NCBI RefSeq assembly: GCF_010093205.1 | Contig: NZ_PDWN01000003.1 | Location: forward strand, 186,001-250,000 | Length of the DNA stretch: 64,000 nt | From: Pseudoxanthomonas daejeonensis | GTDB taxonomy: Bacteria; Pseudomonadota; Gammaproteobacteria; Xanthomonadales; Xanthomonadaceae | Direction of reading: 5' to 3' | Translations under genes and position numbers: made by a program | In this document: in pieces, positions 20,066 to 28,267 of the stretch | Layout of the letters: each line of letters opens with the position of its first letter | How positions within the stretch are numbered: position 1 is the first letter of the stretch | The notes under the pieces: model-generated | Database searches by the model: none | Told to the model about the DNA's origin: nothing | What the model saw: the letters and a program-made list of their open reading frames with translations, nothing else

Positions 20066-21255
20066 CAGAACCACTCCAGCAAAGCGAAGCCCACGCCGAC
20101 GTAGGTCGCCTTGTGGTTGTAGTCGATCATGCTTTCGCCGTAGCCGTCGAACACCTGCACGTGGCCGCGCAGCAGGTTGGTGATCGGGAAACCCCAGTCG
20201 AATTGCAGCGAACCGTGCGAGCGGTCGCCGCCGCGCAGCGAGTGGCGCGCCGTCAGGGACAGCTCGTGGCCGTTGCGGTTGTACACCAGCATCGCGTCGC
20301 CGCGGCCGATGAAATCCTCGATGTCGGCGTTGTTGTCGTCGGCGGCATCCTCCTCGATGCGGTACCAGGGACGCACGACGAAGGCCCAGTTCTCGCGGTC
20401 CAGGCCGACGTTGAGGATCACCCGGTTCCAGCTGCGCGAGAGCGGGTCGCTGCGGCCGTTGGACTGGTGGTTGAAGCTGATTCCGGTCATGCGCCCGTTC
20501 CAGCCCAGCAAGCTGTAGTTGTTGCGGAACAGCAGCATCACTTCGGGTTCGTAGTTGGTCTCGCGGAAAGGCCGGGAGATCTCCGAGTTGAAGACCTGCC
20601 AGCGCGAGCTCTGGGTGTAGCCCGCCCAGACGTCGCCGTTGTCGCCGAACAGGTTCTCCGCGAGCTTGGTCTTGAAGCTGATCTGGAACTTGGCCTCGAT
20701 GCTGTCCAGTTCTTCCGGCGTGGTCACCGTGTTGTTGGGATTGGGCGAGGACGGCATCTCGTTGACGTTGCTGGTCCAGAACGCGGGAAGCACGTAGACC
20801 GGCTTGTAGGCGCGGAACTGGAAGATGCCCAGCTTGGAGTCCTTGGCCAGTTCCCAGCGACTGTCGAGCAACGAGCCGCGGCCGGCGTTGGCGATCGCAT
20901 CCTGTGCGTCCGTGTTGGGCGGCAGGTCGCTCCTGCGGAACAGCTCGCCGGTCCGCTGCATGGCGCGATCCGTCGCGCTTGCCTCGGCAGGCAGGGCAGC
21001 CGCGCGTTGCTCGGCCTTTTCCTGCTTGACCTGTTGCTCGGCCTGGCGGGCGACGTGGTCGGCCTGCGCGGTGGGTTGTGCCGAATGGCCATAGAACGCG
21101 TCGTAGCAGGCCAGCCGCACCGCGTCGGAGGCGATGGCCAGGCAGGCCTCGGCGGTGGCGGGCCGGGCGGTGGATTCCTGCGCGGCCAGCGGGCCGGCGG
21201 CGAAGCTGGCCACCAGGGCGCAGACCAGGCGATGCGGGGCGGGGGGATGCTTCAA
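20065..21255 (-). CDS. pldA: outer-membrane phospholipase A1 family protein
   Basis: The protein is 396 aa. A signal peptide (LKHPPAPHRLVCALVASFAA then GPLAAQ) is followed by a long charged/Ala-rich stretch to about residue 110 and then a C-terminal beta-barrel. The catalytic region reads GISFNHQSNGRSDPLSRSWN, giving the OMPLA His-x-Ser pair and the downstream Asn. The last residue is Phe (LLEWF), as in barrel proteins. It hydrolyses outer-membrane phospholipids when activated by dimerisation and calcium. The start is the TTG at 21255, with GGGAG 7 nt upstream; upstream in-frame sequence is arginine/serine-rich noise. Confidence 0.88.
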   Translation of the reverse strand: MKHPPAPHRLVCALVASFAAGPLAAQESTARPATAEACLAIASDAVRLACYDAFYGHSAQPTAQADHVARQAEQQVKQEKAEQRAAALPAEASATDRAMQRTGELFRRSDLPPNTDAQDAIANAGRGSLLDSRWELAKDSKLGIFQFRAYKPVYVLPAFWTSNVNEMPSSPNPNNTVTTPEELDSIEAKFQISFKTKLAENLFGDNGDVWAGYTQSSRWQVFNSEISRPFRETNYEPEVMLLFRNNYSLLGWNGRMTGISFNHQSNGRSDPLSRSWNRVILNVGLDRENWAFVVRPWYRIEEDAADDNNADIEDFIGRGDAMLVYNRNGHELSLTARHSLRGGDRSHGSLQFDWGFPITNLLRGHVQVFDGYGESMIDYNHKATYVGVGFALLEWF

Positions 21256-21301
21256 GGGAGAACTCCCAGGGCGGAGGACCGCCCGAGACAAAGGGGGTGC
21301 T

Positions 21302-21787
21302 TCAAAAGAACCAGGCGAGGATGAACAGGCCAACCATGGCGAAGGCCAGTGCGAGCTTGAGCACGGTACCCAGCAGCAGGCCCAGCCACGTGGCCAGGCC
21401 GACATGGGTGGCCCGGCGCAAGGCGCGGGTATGCCAGAGCTCGCCGAGCAGGGCGCCGAGGAACGGCCCGGCAAGCAGCCCGAGTGGGCCGAAGAAAATC
21501 CCGGCGAAGGTGCCAAGTGCCGCTCCCCAGACCGCAAGCGGCCCGGCACCGACGCGTTTGGCACCCGCGGCGGTGGCGACGAAATCGGCCACGACCGACA
21601 GCAGCGTCAGCAATCCCAGCAGGACCAGGGGCACGGCGCCGATCCGCTGGAAATCCCCGGCCCACGCCGCCACCAGCATGCCGACGAAGACCAGTGGCAG
21701 GCCGGGCAGGGCGGGCAGGATCACCCCGGCCAGGCCAACCAGGACCAGCACCGCGGCGAGGGCATACCAGAAGAGCGTGGGATCCAT
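21302..21787 (-). CDS. DUF456 family membrane protein
   Basis: The protein is 161 aa and almost entirely hydrophobic, with about four to five helices. The N-terminus (LFWYALAAVLVLVGLAGVIL) and the glycine-rich FGPLGLLAGPFLGALLGEL segment match DUF456. The function is unknown. It is on the same strand as and upstream of the pldA homologue, 46 nt away, so the two may share a transcript. The ATG at 21787 has no strong ribosome-binding site. Confidence 0.8.
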   Translation of the reverse strand: MDPTLFWYALAAVLVLVGLAGVILPALPGLPLVFVGMLVAAWAGDFQRIGAVPLVLLGLLTLLSVVADFVATAAGAKRVGAGPLAVWGAALGTFAGIFFGPLGLLAGPFLGALLGELWHTRALRRATHVGLATWLGLLLGTVLKLALAFAMVGLFILAWFF

Positions 21788-22028
21788 GCGGAGCGGGTCC
21801 TATCCGTTCGGCGGCCAAGTCCTTGCCATGATTGCATTTCCCCTGAACGAGGGGTAACTTTTGGGCCGCTGCGCTTGACAAGGTCACCGTGAACCGTGGC
21901 CGGAAAACGGTAAGTCCTGATGTGATGGTGATGGACCGCTACATCGTTACTTCGCGCGTACTCCTTGCAACCAGCCGCCGTGGCAACGGCGTAACCACCA
22001 CCCAGCAAAGTTCGAGGAGTCAGCAGTA

Positions 22029-22238
22029 ATGGCAGATCGCGAAGTCGGCACCGTGAAGTGGTTCAACGATGCCAAGGGATTCGGATTCATCAGCCGCGAG
22101 AATGGCGAGGACGTATTCGTGCATTTCCGCGCCATCCAGATGCAGGGTTTCAAGAGCCTCAAGGAAGGCCAGAAGGTCAGCTTCACCGTCGTGCAGGGCC
22201 AGAAGGGCCTGCAGGCGGACGCTGTCCAGGCCGCCTGA
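22029..22238 (+). CDS. cold-shock family RNA-binding protein
   Basis: The protein is 69 aa, a single CSD domain. Both RNA-binding motifs are present: KGFGFI (RNP1) and VFVHF (RNP2), with the family opening GTVKWFND. It binds single-stranded RNA/DNA as a transcript chaperone. The ATG follows CGAGGAG. The upstream 240 nt hold no gene; a TTGACA at 21875-21880 has no good partner -10, so the promoter and the length of the leader are undecided. A strong terminator follows 22 nt after the stop. Confidence 0.95.
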   Translation: MADREVGTVKWFNDAKGFGFISRENGEDVFVHFRAIQMQGFKSLKEGQKVSFTVVQGQKGLQADAVQAA

Positions 22239-22260
22239 AACCCGCTGCCCGCCGTACCGG

Positions 22261-22293
22261 GAACGGCCCGCTTGCGCGGGCCGTTCTTTTTTT
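22261..22293 (+). terminator. rho-independent terminator of the cold-shock gene
   Basis: A perfect 11-bp stem GAACGGCCCGC/GCGGGCCGTTC, loop TTGC, is followed by seven T. Confidence 0.95.
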
Positions 22294-22322
22294 CCGGTTC
22301 CAGCTGGAGCGGGCGTGGGGCT

Positions 22323-22814
22323 TCAGCGCAGCACGACCTTGCCGTTGACCACGCGCACGTAGGTGTTCTCGCGGATCCCGCCGAGGTCGCGCTGGTTGAT
22401 GACCACGGTGCGGCCGTCGTCCAGGCGCACGTGGATGTTGTAGGTATCGGAAGTGACGTTCTTCTGGATGGCATTGCCGGCCATCGCGCCAGCGGCCGCG
22501 CCGGCGACGGCCGACACGTTCTGGTTGCCCTTGCTGCCGCCGGTCTTGTCCGAGATCTCATGGCCGGCGACCGCGCCGACGATGCCGCCCAGGATCGCGC
22601 CAGTCGCCGAAGGCGCGCTGCGGCCGGAGGCCACCGCTTCGATCCGGGTCACCAGGCCGCAGTCGACGCAACGGGCAGGCTGCGACGGGTACGAGGACGA
22701 AGAAGGATAGGACGACCCGTAATTGGGCGAGGTGGTGGAGCAGCCGGCGAGGGCAAGCATGCCGACCGCGGCCAGTCCGAGCATTCGATAGGAGCCGGGG
22801 TGCTTCTGCATCAT
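22323..22814 (-). CDS. glycine-zipper outer-membrane lipoprotein (SlyB-like)
   Basis: The protein is 163 aa. The lipobox LALAGC at about residues 20-25 marks it as a lipoprotein; Ser/Thr after the Cys favours the outer membrane. Residues about 68-112 hold a glycine-zipper hairpin (ATGAILGGIVGAVAGHE and AVAGAAAGAMAGNAIQ). A C-terminal beta domain follows (YNIHVRLDDGRTVVI). Such proteins span or brace the outer membrane, but the exact role is unknown. Two adjacent ATGs begin the gene. It converges on the cold-shock gene. Confidence 0.85.
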   Translation of the reverse strand: MMQKHPGSYRMLGLAAVGMLALAGCSTTSPNYGSSYPSSSSYPSQPARCVDCGLVTRIEAVASGRSAPSATGAILGGIVGAVAGHEISDKTGGSKGNQNVSAVAGAAAGAMAGNAIQKNVTSDTYNIHVRLDDGRTVVINQRDLGGIRENTYVRVVNGKVVLR

Positions 22815-22961
22815 CGTGAGTCCTCAGGTGACGGGTGACGAACCTTGGGTGGATCCATGCGCGTGGCGTCGCGCTGGAGGCATCGTCCGTGCAGCCGCGT
22901 GAATGCAGCGCCAAGCAACGGCACGGTCGCGTGATCGGAACGGGCTGGCCTCAGCGAACGT

Positions 22962-23396
22962 TCAGCGGAAATCGCGGTGGCAGGCCTTGCAGTCCTCGCC
23001 GATCTGCTGGGCCAGGGTGGCCAGCTGGGTGCAGTCCGCCGGCGGCGCGGCCAGCGCCCCGTCGAGCGTCGCGCGCAGCCCGCTGGCTGCGGTATCGAAG
23101 CGGGCGTCGTCCCTCAATCCCGGGAATGCGGGTTCGATGTCGTTGGACAGGGCGCGCAGCGACTGCAGGCGCGGAAGGGTGTCGCTGGGGGTGCAGCGGT
23201 TGGCCTTGGCGGACCGCCCCAGTTCGCGCGACTGCTGGGCCATCACCTGCATCAGGGCGTCGGGAAACGGATCGGTACGCGCCTGCAGGGCGCGCAGGGC
23301 CATCACCGTGCAGATCGCACCGATGACAAGTCCCAGCAGGAACAGGAACAGGTAGCGTCCGGCGTAGCGGGTCTTGCGGGGTTCCTGGCTGGACAT
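22962..23396 (-). CDS. membrane-anchored c-type cytochrome with C-terminal CxxCH
   Basis: The protein is 144 aa. One N-terminal membrane helix (GRYLFLFLLGLVIGAICTVM) is followed by a helical soluble domain and a heme-attachment motif CKACH six residues from the end. A heme site at the extreme C-terminus after a four-helix region is the architecture of class II cytochromes (cytochrome c'). It should sit on the periplasmic side and transfer electrons or bind small ligands. The start at 23396 is chosen because upstream in-frame sequence crosses into the tcdA promoter. It is divergent from tcdA. Confidence 0.75.
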   Translation of the reverse strand: MSSQEPRKTRYAGRYLFLFLLGLVIGAICTVMALRALQARTDPFPDALMQVMAQQSRELGRSAKANRCTPSDTLPRLQSLRALSNDIEPAFPGLRDDARFDTAASGLRATLDGALAAPPADCTQLATLAQQIGEDCKACHRDFR

Positions 23397-23459
23397 GCGG
23401 GCTCCATTGGCGATGAGGGCCGGATGATAGGGCGACCATGGCCGCAGGTGCACCCCCGG

Positions 23460-23465
23460 TAGAAT
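23460..23465 (+). promoter_or_regulatory. -10 element TAGAAT for a leaderless tcdA transcript
   Basis: TAGAAT ends 7 nt before the ATG at 23473. An in-frame ATG at 23464 overlaps the box itself and is excluded. No ribosome-binding site is present. Confidence 0.6.
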
Positions 23466-23472
23466 GCACGCG

Positions 23473-24270
23473 ATGGATGATTCACTGCTGGAACGATTCG
23501 CCGGCATCGACCGTTTGTACGGTCGCGGTGCCGTGGACTGGCTTTCGACCCGCCGCGTGGCGGTGGTCGGACTGGGCGGCGTGGGCTCGTGGGTCGCCGA
23601 GGCGCTGGCACGTTCGGCCGTGGGCACGCTCCAGCTCATCGACGCCGACGACCTGTGCGTGTCCAACACCAACCGCCAGCTGCCGGCGATCACCGGGCAG
23701 TACGGACGCAACAAGGCCGAGGCGATGGCCGAGCGTTGCCGGGCGATCAACCCGGCGATCGACGCGCGGCCGGTGCAGGCGTTCCTTGCGTCGGCAAACC
23801 TGGAAGAGCTGCTGGGTCAGGACATCGACCTGGTGGTCGATGCCTGCGACAGCCTGCGGATCAAAGTCGAGGCCATCGCCTGGTGCCGGTGGCGCAAGTT
23901 GCCGCTGCTCACCGTCGGTTCCGCCGGCGGTCGCACCGACCCGACCCTGGTGCGCGTGCGCGACCTGTCCCGCACCGAGCAGGACGCGATGCTGGCGCTG
24001 GTGCGCAAGCGGCTGCGCGGCGACTTCAAGTTCCCGAAGAATCCCGACCGCTTCTTCGGCGTGCCGGCGGTGTATTCGCTGGAGAACGTGAAGTATCCCC
24101 ATGCCGACGGCAGCGTCTGTGGCGTGCGTCCCCAGTTGGGTGCCGATGCGGCGCTCAAGCTGGACTGCGGAGCGGGCCTGGGCGCCGCCACCCATGTGAC
24201 CGGTACGTTTGCCTTTGCCGCGGCGGGCAAGGCACTGGAGATGCTGCTGAAGCAGCGCGGTCCCGCATAG
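23473..24270 (+). CDS. tcdA: tRNA threonylcarbamoyladenosine dehydratase
   Basis: The protein is 265 aa, E1-like ThiF fold. The ATP-binding loop is VAVVGLGGVGSWVAEALARS, followed by DADDLCVSNTNRQ with the conserved Asp and Arg, and VVDACDS in the middle. It cyclises t6A37 of tRNA to ct6A using ATP, improving ANN codon decoding. The start is fixed by the -10 box only 7 nt upstream. Immediately after the stop lies a GTAG REP-like arm that also carries the stop of the convergent tatD gene. A sulfur-relay partner (csdA/csdE) is not adjacent. Confidence 0.93.
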   Translation: MDDSLLERFAGIDRLYGRGAVDWLSTRRVAVVGLGGVGSWVAEALARSAVGTLQLIDADDLCVSNTNRQLPAITGQYGRNKAEAMAERCRAINPAIDARPVQAFLASANLEELLGQDIDLVVDACDSLRIKVEAIAWCRWRKLPLLTVGSAGGRTDPTLVRVRDLSRTEQDAMLALVRKRLRGDFKFPKNPDRFFGVPAVYSLENVKYPHADGSVCGVRPQLGADAALKLDCGAGLGAATHVTGTFAFAAAGKALEMLLKQRGPA

Positions 24271-24292
24271 GACGGGGCGAGCCCGGCTCTAC
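24271..24292 (-). repeat. single GTAG-type REP-like arm
   Basis: On the minus strand it reads GTAGAGCCGGGCTCGCCCCG then TC, matching the arms at 17322-17346 and 59061-59082. It fills the gap between tcdA and tatD, and its TAG is the tatD stop codon. Confidence 0.55.
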
Positions 24293-25089
24293 AGGGCGGA
24301 CGCGGGCGGCAGCGCGAACAGTCGCGCCGCGTTGGCGCTGGTGATCGCGGCGATCTCGGCCGGGTCCTGGTCACGCAGCAGCGCCACGGTCTCCAGCACC
24401 CGGTGCAGCCGCGCCGGCTCGTTGCGCTGGCCGCGGATGCCCGCATCGGGCTGGTCCGGGGCATCGGTCTCCAGCAGCAGGAATTCCAGCGGCATCTCCG
24501 CGGCCAGGCGGCGCAGGCGCTGCGCGCGATCGTAGGTAAGCGGCCCGCCGAGCCCGACCAGGAAGCCCAGCTGCCACAGCTGCCGCGCCTGCTCCGGACT
24601 GCCGGAAAAACTGTGGACCACGCCACGCAATTTCGTGCCTGCCGCCGCCGTGGCGCCGATCCGGCGGATCGCGGCGATCACCGCGTCCACGGCGCGGCGT
24701 GCATGCACGATCAACGGCAATCCGGTGTCCCGTGCAAGCCGCAGCTGCCCGTCGAAGTAGTCCGCCTGCACTTGCGGGTCCAACCCCTCGACGAAGAAAT
24801 CGAGCCCGCATTCGCCGATGGCCAGCGGACGCTCGCGTTCGATCCAGCCGCGCAGTTCATCCAGGTGCTCGGGCCGGTGCTCGGCAAGGAAGGTCGGATG
24901 CAACCCGTACGCCGGGTACAGGCCTGGCGCGCTGGCGCAGACCTCTCGCAGTTTCGGCCAGCTGGCAGCGGTCACCGCCGGTACGACCTGGCGATGCACG
25001 CCGATGGCGCGGGCGCGTTCGATCACCTGCTCGCGATCGGCGTCGAATTCCGCGGCATCGAGGTGGCAGTGGCTGTCGACGAGATCCAT
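24289..25089 (-). CDS. TatD family metal-dependent hydrolase (DNase)
   Basis: The protein is 266 aa, TIM-barrel amidohydrolase fold. Metal-binding residues appear in MDLVDSHCHLDAAEFD, GECGLDF, PLIVHARRA, GVVHSFSGSPEQ and LLLETDAPD, covering the usual His/Glu/His/Asp set. TatD proteins are 3'-5' exonucleases/endonucleases implicated in DNA repair. The ATG at 25089 is the only one ahead of the metal motif. Just upstream on the same strand is a small DUF6116-like gene. Confidence 0.9.
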   Translation of the reverse strand: MDLVDSHCHLDAAEFDADREQVIERARAIGVHRQVVPAVTAASWPKLREVCASAPGLYPAYGLHPTFLAEHRPEHLDELRGWIERERPLAIGECGLDFFVEGLDPQVQADYFDGQLRLARDTGLPLIVHARRAVDAVIAAIRRIGATAAAGTKLRGVVHSFSGSPEQARQLWQLGFLVGLGGPLTYDRAQRLRRLAAEMPLEFLLLETDAPDQPDAGIRGQRNEPARLHRVLETVALLRDQDPAEIAAITSANAARLFALPPASAL

Positions 25090-25110
25090 GGCGCCGGTGT
25101 CGCGCGCCGG

Positions 25111-25329
25111 TCAGCGCCGGCTGTTGTCCGGCAGCGCTGGTGGATCCTTGCGCCGCTTCCAGTTGGCCAGCAGCAGGGTGCCGAGCCCGAAGACCAGTTC
25201 GTCCACGAAGGGGATCGGATCGGGCAGGAGCAGGTTGACCACGAGCGCGGCGGCGGTGACCTTGAACAGCGTCGGAAAGCGCAGTCCTCGCGCCCATTCC
25301 ATGAAAGACAGCAACAGTGGGCCGGGCAT
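25111..25329 (-). CDS. small membrane protein, DUF6116-like
   Basis: The protein is 72 aa. It opens MPGPLLLSFMEWARGLRFPT and has a hydrophobic helix pair (VTAAALVVNLLLPDPIPFVD, then GLGTLLLANWK) and a basic Pro-rich tail. I associate this pattern with the DUF6116 family of xanthomonads from memory only. An ATG 21 nt upstream (25350) is an alternative start; the internal one is preferred because the family begins with a short MxxPLL. Neither has a strong ribosome-binding site. It may be co-transcribed with tatD, 21 nt downstream. Confidence 0.55.
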   Translation of the reverse strand: MPGPLLLSFMEWARGLRFPTLFKVTAAALVVNLLLPDPIPFVDELVFGLGTLLLANWKRRKDPPALPDNSRR

Positions 25330-25481
25330 GGCAGCAACTCGCTCTGGCATGTCGCGAAAGCTAACATGGCCGCTACGGACCCGCCGACGCCCGCTGTCGC
25401 TCAGGCTCCGGGTCCTGTTCAGCTTCGCCGTGATGGAATCGCATCGATTGCAGCGGGATCGTCCCGCGAGGAGCCCAGGCC

Positions 25482-26306
25482 ATGAAACAAGCTACTACCG
25501 TACTGATCGCTGCCGGTGCCCTCCTGGTCGGGGGCATTGCCACAGCGGCATTCATGAACAATCGCGGCTCGCAGGCCGAGCCCGTGGCCGTCACCACGTC
25601 CACCGATCCGGCGCTGGCTGCCGATGATGCGCCGCTGGGCGCCGAGGACGAACTGCAGACCAGCGCGCTGCAGTACGCCGATATCGTCAGGGTCGATCCG
25701 GTGACCCAGAAGGAGAAGGTGTACGCCACCGTGATCGGCACCGAGCCGGTGCGCGAGACCACCCAGACCTCTGTTCCGAAGGAAGTATGCGAGGACGTGG
25801 TGGTGGAGGAGCGCCTGCCCGAGAAGGACGGCAACGTCGGCGGCACCGTGGCCGGCGCCGTGATCGGCGGCCTGCTCGGCAACCAGGTCGGCGGCGGCAG
25901 CGGCAAGAAGGCGGCCACCGCGGCCGGTGCGATCGCCGGCGGCGTGATCGGCAACCAGGCCGACAAGCGCCATGTCGGCGGCAAGGTCGTGACCCGCACC
26001 GAGCGCCAGTGCCACACCGAGAACGCGGTCGCAGAGTCGAGCAAGGTGACCGGCTACAACGTGACCTACCGCAATGCCGACGGCACCACCGGCACCATGC
26101 GCATGGCCAGCAAGCCCGGTACGCGCGTGGCGATGGGCAACAGCGACCAGGTCATCGGCTACGACGTGACCTACCGCTACAACGACCAGGAAGGCACCCT
26201 GCGGATGGACCAGAAGCCGGATACCGACCGCCTGCCGGTCGTCGACGGCAAGATCGTGACCTCCACCGCGGTGGTCGAAGTGCCGGAAGGCGCGACGCGC
26301 CAGTAA
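25482..26306 (+). CDS. glycine-zipper 2TM domain envelope protein (UmoD-like)
   Basis: The protein is 274 aa. It has an N-terminal signal or anchor (MKQATTVLIAAGALLVGGIA), an acidic spacer and a beta-rich stretch. The glycine zipper follows at about residues 123-160 (GGTVAGAVIGGLLGNQVGGG, then AGAIAGGVIGNQADKR). Two similar short C-terminal repeats are visible: 'VTGYNVTYRNADGT...MRMASKPG' and 'VIGYDVTYRYNDQE...LRMDQKPD'. The repeat pair suggests an internal duplication. The role in the envelope is unknown. A strong terminator follows. Confidence 0.82.
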   Translation: MKQATTVLIAAGALLVGGIATAAFMNNRGSQAEPVAVTTSTDPALAADDAPLGAEDELQTSALQYADIVRVDPVTQKEKVYATVIGTEPVRETTQTSVPKEVCEDVVVEERLPEKDGNVGGTVAGAVIGGLLGNQVGGGSGKKAATAAGAIAGGVIGNQADKRHVGGKVVTRTERQCHTENAVAESSKVTGYNVTYRNADGTTGTMRMASKPGTRVAMGNSDQVIGYDVTYRYNDQEGTLRMDQKPDTDRLPVVDGKIVTSTAVVEVPEGATRQ

Positions 26307-26330
26307 CCGCGGCCCGACGCGGAACCAGGA

Positions 26331-26360
26331 GAAGGCCGGCCCCGTGCCGGCCTTCTTTTT
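26331..26360 (+). terminator. rho-independent terminator after the glycine-zipper gene
   Basis: A perfect 10-bp stem GAAGGCCGGC/GCCGGCCTTC with a 5-nt loop is followed by five T. Confidence 0.93.
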
Positions 26361-26405
26361 GCCGCTTTATTGCGCCGCGCATCGCCCTCGGGTGGGCTGG
26401 GCCGA

Positions 26406-26411
26406 TACAAT
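26406..26411 (+). promoter_or_regulatory. -10 element TACAAT upstream of glutaryl-CoA dehydrogenase
   Basis: TACAAT lies 28 nt before the ATG at 26440, leaving a leader of about 21 nt. No convincing -35 is seen. Confidence 0.45.
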
Positions 26412-26439
26412 CGCAACCATCCCAACACCGGTTCCCGCC

Positions 26440-27603
26440 ATGGCCCTGTCCGCCTACGACCTGTTCGACGTGCGTTCCCTGCTCAGCGACGAGGAGCGCG
26501 CCGTGCAGGAGGCGGTAGCCCGCTTCACCGACGAACGTGTGCTGCCGATCATCGGCGACTGCTTCGACCAGGCGCGTTTCCCGAAGGAGCTGGTGCCCGA
26601 GATCGCCTCGCTGGGCCTGCTCGGTTCCTCCCTGCCGGAGGAATACGGCTGCGCCGGCCTCAACGCGGTCAGCTACGGCCTGATCTGCCAGGAGCTCGAG
26701 CGCGGCGACAGCGGCATCCGCAGCTTCGTCAGCGTGCAGTCCTCGCTGTGCATGTATCCGATCTACGCCTACGGCAGCGAAGAACAGCGCCGCCGCTGGC
26801 TGCCGGACATGGCCGCGGGCAAGGTGATCGGCTGCTTCGGGCTGACCGAGCCGCACGGCGGCTCGGATCCGGCCAACATGAAGACCCATGCGCGCAAGGA
26901 CGGTGGCGACTGGGTGATCAACGGCTCCAAGATGTGGATCACCAACGGCAACGTGGCCGACATCGCCATCGTCTGGGCGCAGACCGACGACGGCATCCAG
27001 GGCTTCGTGCTGGAGAAGGGCACGCCCGGCTTCACCGCCCAGGAAATCAAGCACAAGATGAGCCTGCGCGCGTCGGTGACGTCGTCGCTGTTCTTCGACG
27101 ACGTGCGCGTGCCCGATTCCAGCCGCCTGCCCAACGTCAAGGGCCTCAAGGGGCCGCTGGGCTGCCTGACCCAGGCCCGCTACGGCATCACCTGGGGTCC
27201 GGTCGGCGCGGCGATCGCGTGCCTGGACGAGGCGCTGAACTACTCGAAGGAACGCATCCTGTTCGGCCGCCCGGTGGCCGCGACGCAGAGCGCCCAGCTC
27301 AAGCTGGCCGACATGGCGCGCCGCATCACCCTGGCGCAGCTGCTGGTCCTGCAGCTGGGCCGCCTGAAGGATGCCGGCCAGATGCAGCCGCAGCAGGTCT
27401 CGCTGGCCAAGTGGAACAACTGCCGCATGGCGATCGACATCGCCCGCGAGTGCCGCGACCTGCTGGGCGGCGCCGGCATCACCACCGAGCATTCCGCGAT
27501 CCGGCACGCGCTGAACCTGGAATCGGTGATCACCTACGAGGGCACCGAGACCGTGCACCAGCTGGTGATCGGCCGCGAACTCACCGGCATCAGCGCGTTC
27601 TGA
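26440..27603 (+). CDS. gcdH: glutaryl-CoA dehydrogenase
   Basis: The protein is 387 aa. The acyl-CoA dehydrogenase fold is clear, and subfamily-specific blocks match glutaryl-CoA dehydrogenase: SGIRSFVSVQSSLCMYPIYA with the Arg that holds the gamma-carboxylate, CFGLTEPHGGSDPANM, and the C-terminal TYEGTETVHQLVIGRELTGI with catalytic Glu367. It oxidatively decarboxylates glutaryl-CoA to crotonyl-CoA in lysine and tryptophan catabolism, using FAD and ETF. The ATG at 26440 is preferred to an upstream in-frame start inside the previous terminator. The gene is alone, followed by a GNAT gene. Confidence 0.92.
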   Translation: MALSAYDLFDVRSLLSDEERAVQEAVARFTDERVLPIIGDCFDQARFPKELVPEIASLGLLGSSLPEEYGCAGLNAVSYGLICQELERGDSGIRSFVSVQSSLCMYPIYAYGSEEQRRRWLPDMAAGKVIGCFGLTEPHGGSDPANMKTHARKDGGDWVINGSKMWITNGNVADIAIVWAQTDDGIQGFVLEKGTPGFTAQEIKHKMSLRASVTSSLFFDDVRVPDSSRLPNVKGLKGPLGCLTQARYGITWGPVGAAIACLDEALNYSKERILFGRPVAATQSAQLKLADMARRITLAQLLVLQLGRLKDAGQMQPQQVSLAKWNNCRMAIDIARECRDLLGGAGITTEHSAIRHALNLESVITYEGTETVHQLVIGRELTGISAF

Positions 27604-27715
27604 CCGGCCTGCGCCTCCCGTCCTGCGGGAGGTTTGCGTCGAGGCGTGGCAGGTGCGGGATTTCCGCACCAGCTTCGTCTTCTCCAGTACTGCCCTGATC
27701 GGGAGAGCCGCCGCG

Positions 27716-28267
27716 ATGGACCTGGCCGGATTGCAACTGGAAACCCCGCGCCTGCTGCTGCGTCCAACGCAGGCGCAGGATTTCGAGGCGTGGGCCGCAT
27801 TCAAGGCCGACGAGGAAGCCAACCGCCACATCGGCGGCACCGAGCCGCGCGCGATGGCCTGGCGCAGCTTCGCCGCGATGGTCGGCGTCTGGCACCTGAA
27901 GGGTTTCGCGATGTTCTCGGTGATCGAGAAGGACAGCGGCCGATGGGTCGGCCGGGTCGGGCCGTGGCACCCGGAAGGCTGGCCGGGCACGGAGGTCGGC
28001 TGGAGCATCGCCCGCGACCGCTGGGGGCGCGGCTATGCGCCCGAGGCTGCGGCCGCCTGCACCGACTGGGCGTTCGACACGCTGGGCTGGAGCGAGGTGA
28101 TCCACACCATCGCCCCTGGCAATGCCAATTCCAAGATGGTCGCGGCCAAGCTCGGCTCGCGTTTCCTTGAAATGGGCCGGCTGCCGGAACCGCATCAGGA
28201 CAAGCCGGTGGAAATCTGGGGCCAGACCCGCGAGCAATGGCGCGCACGCAAGGAGCCCGGCGCATGA
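27716..28267 (+). CDS. GNAT family N-acetyltransferase (RimJ/RimL-like)
   Basis: The protein is 183 aa. The opening LQLETPRLLLRPTQAQDFEA is typical of the RimJ/RimL branch. The acetyl-CoA loop is seen in EVGWSIARDRWGRGYAPEAA, followed by WSEVIHTIAPGNANSKMVAA. The substrate (a protein N-terminus or small molecule) is unknown. The ATG at 27716 has GGGAG 11 nt upstream; an in-frame upstream start would add unrelated residues. The stop overlaps the GST start (ATGA), implying an operon of these two genes and perhaps the E1 gene after them. Confidence 0.88.
   Translation: MDLAGLQLETPRLLLRPTQAQDFEAWAAFKADEEANRHIGGTEPRAMAWRSFAAMVGVWHLKGFAMFSVIEKDSGRWVGRVGPWHPEGWPGTEVGWSIARDRWGRGYAPEAAAACTDWAFDTLGWSEVIHTIAPGNANSKMVAAKLGSRFLEMGRLPEPHQDKPVEIWGQTREQWRARKEPGA

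Noticed and set aside
21875-21880. Consensus TTGACA upstream of the cold-shock gene as a promoter
   Set aside because: No acceptable -10 at 15-19 bp downstream on the plus strand; left undecided.
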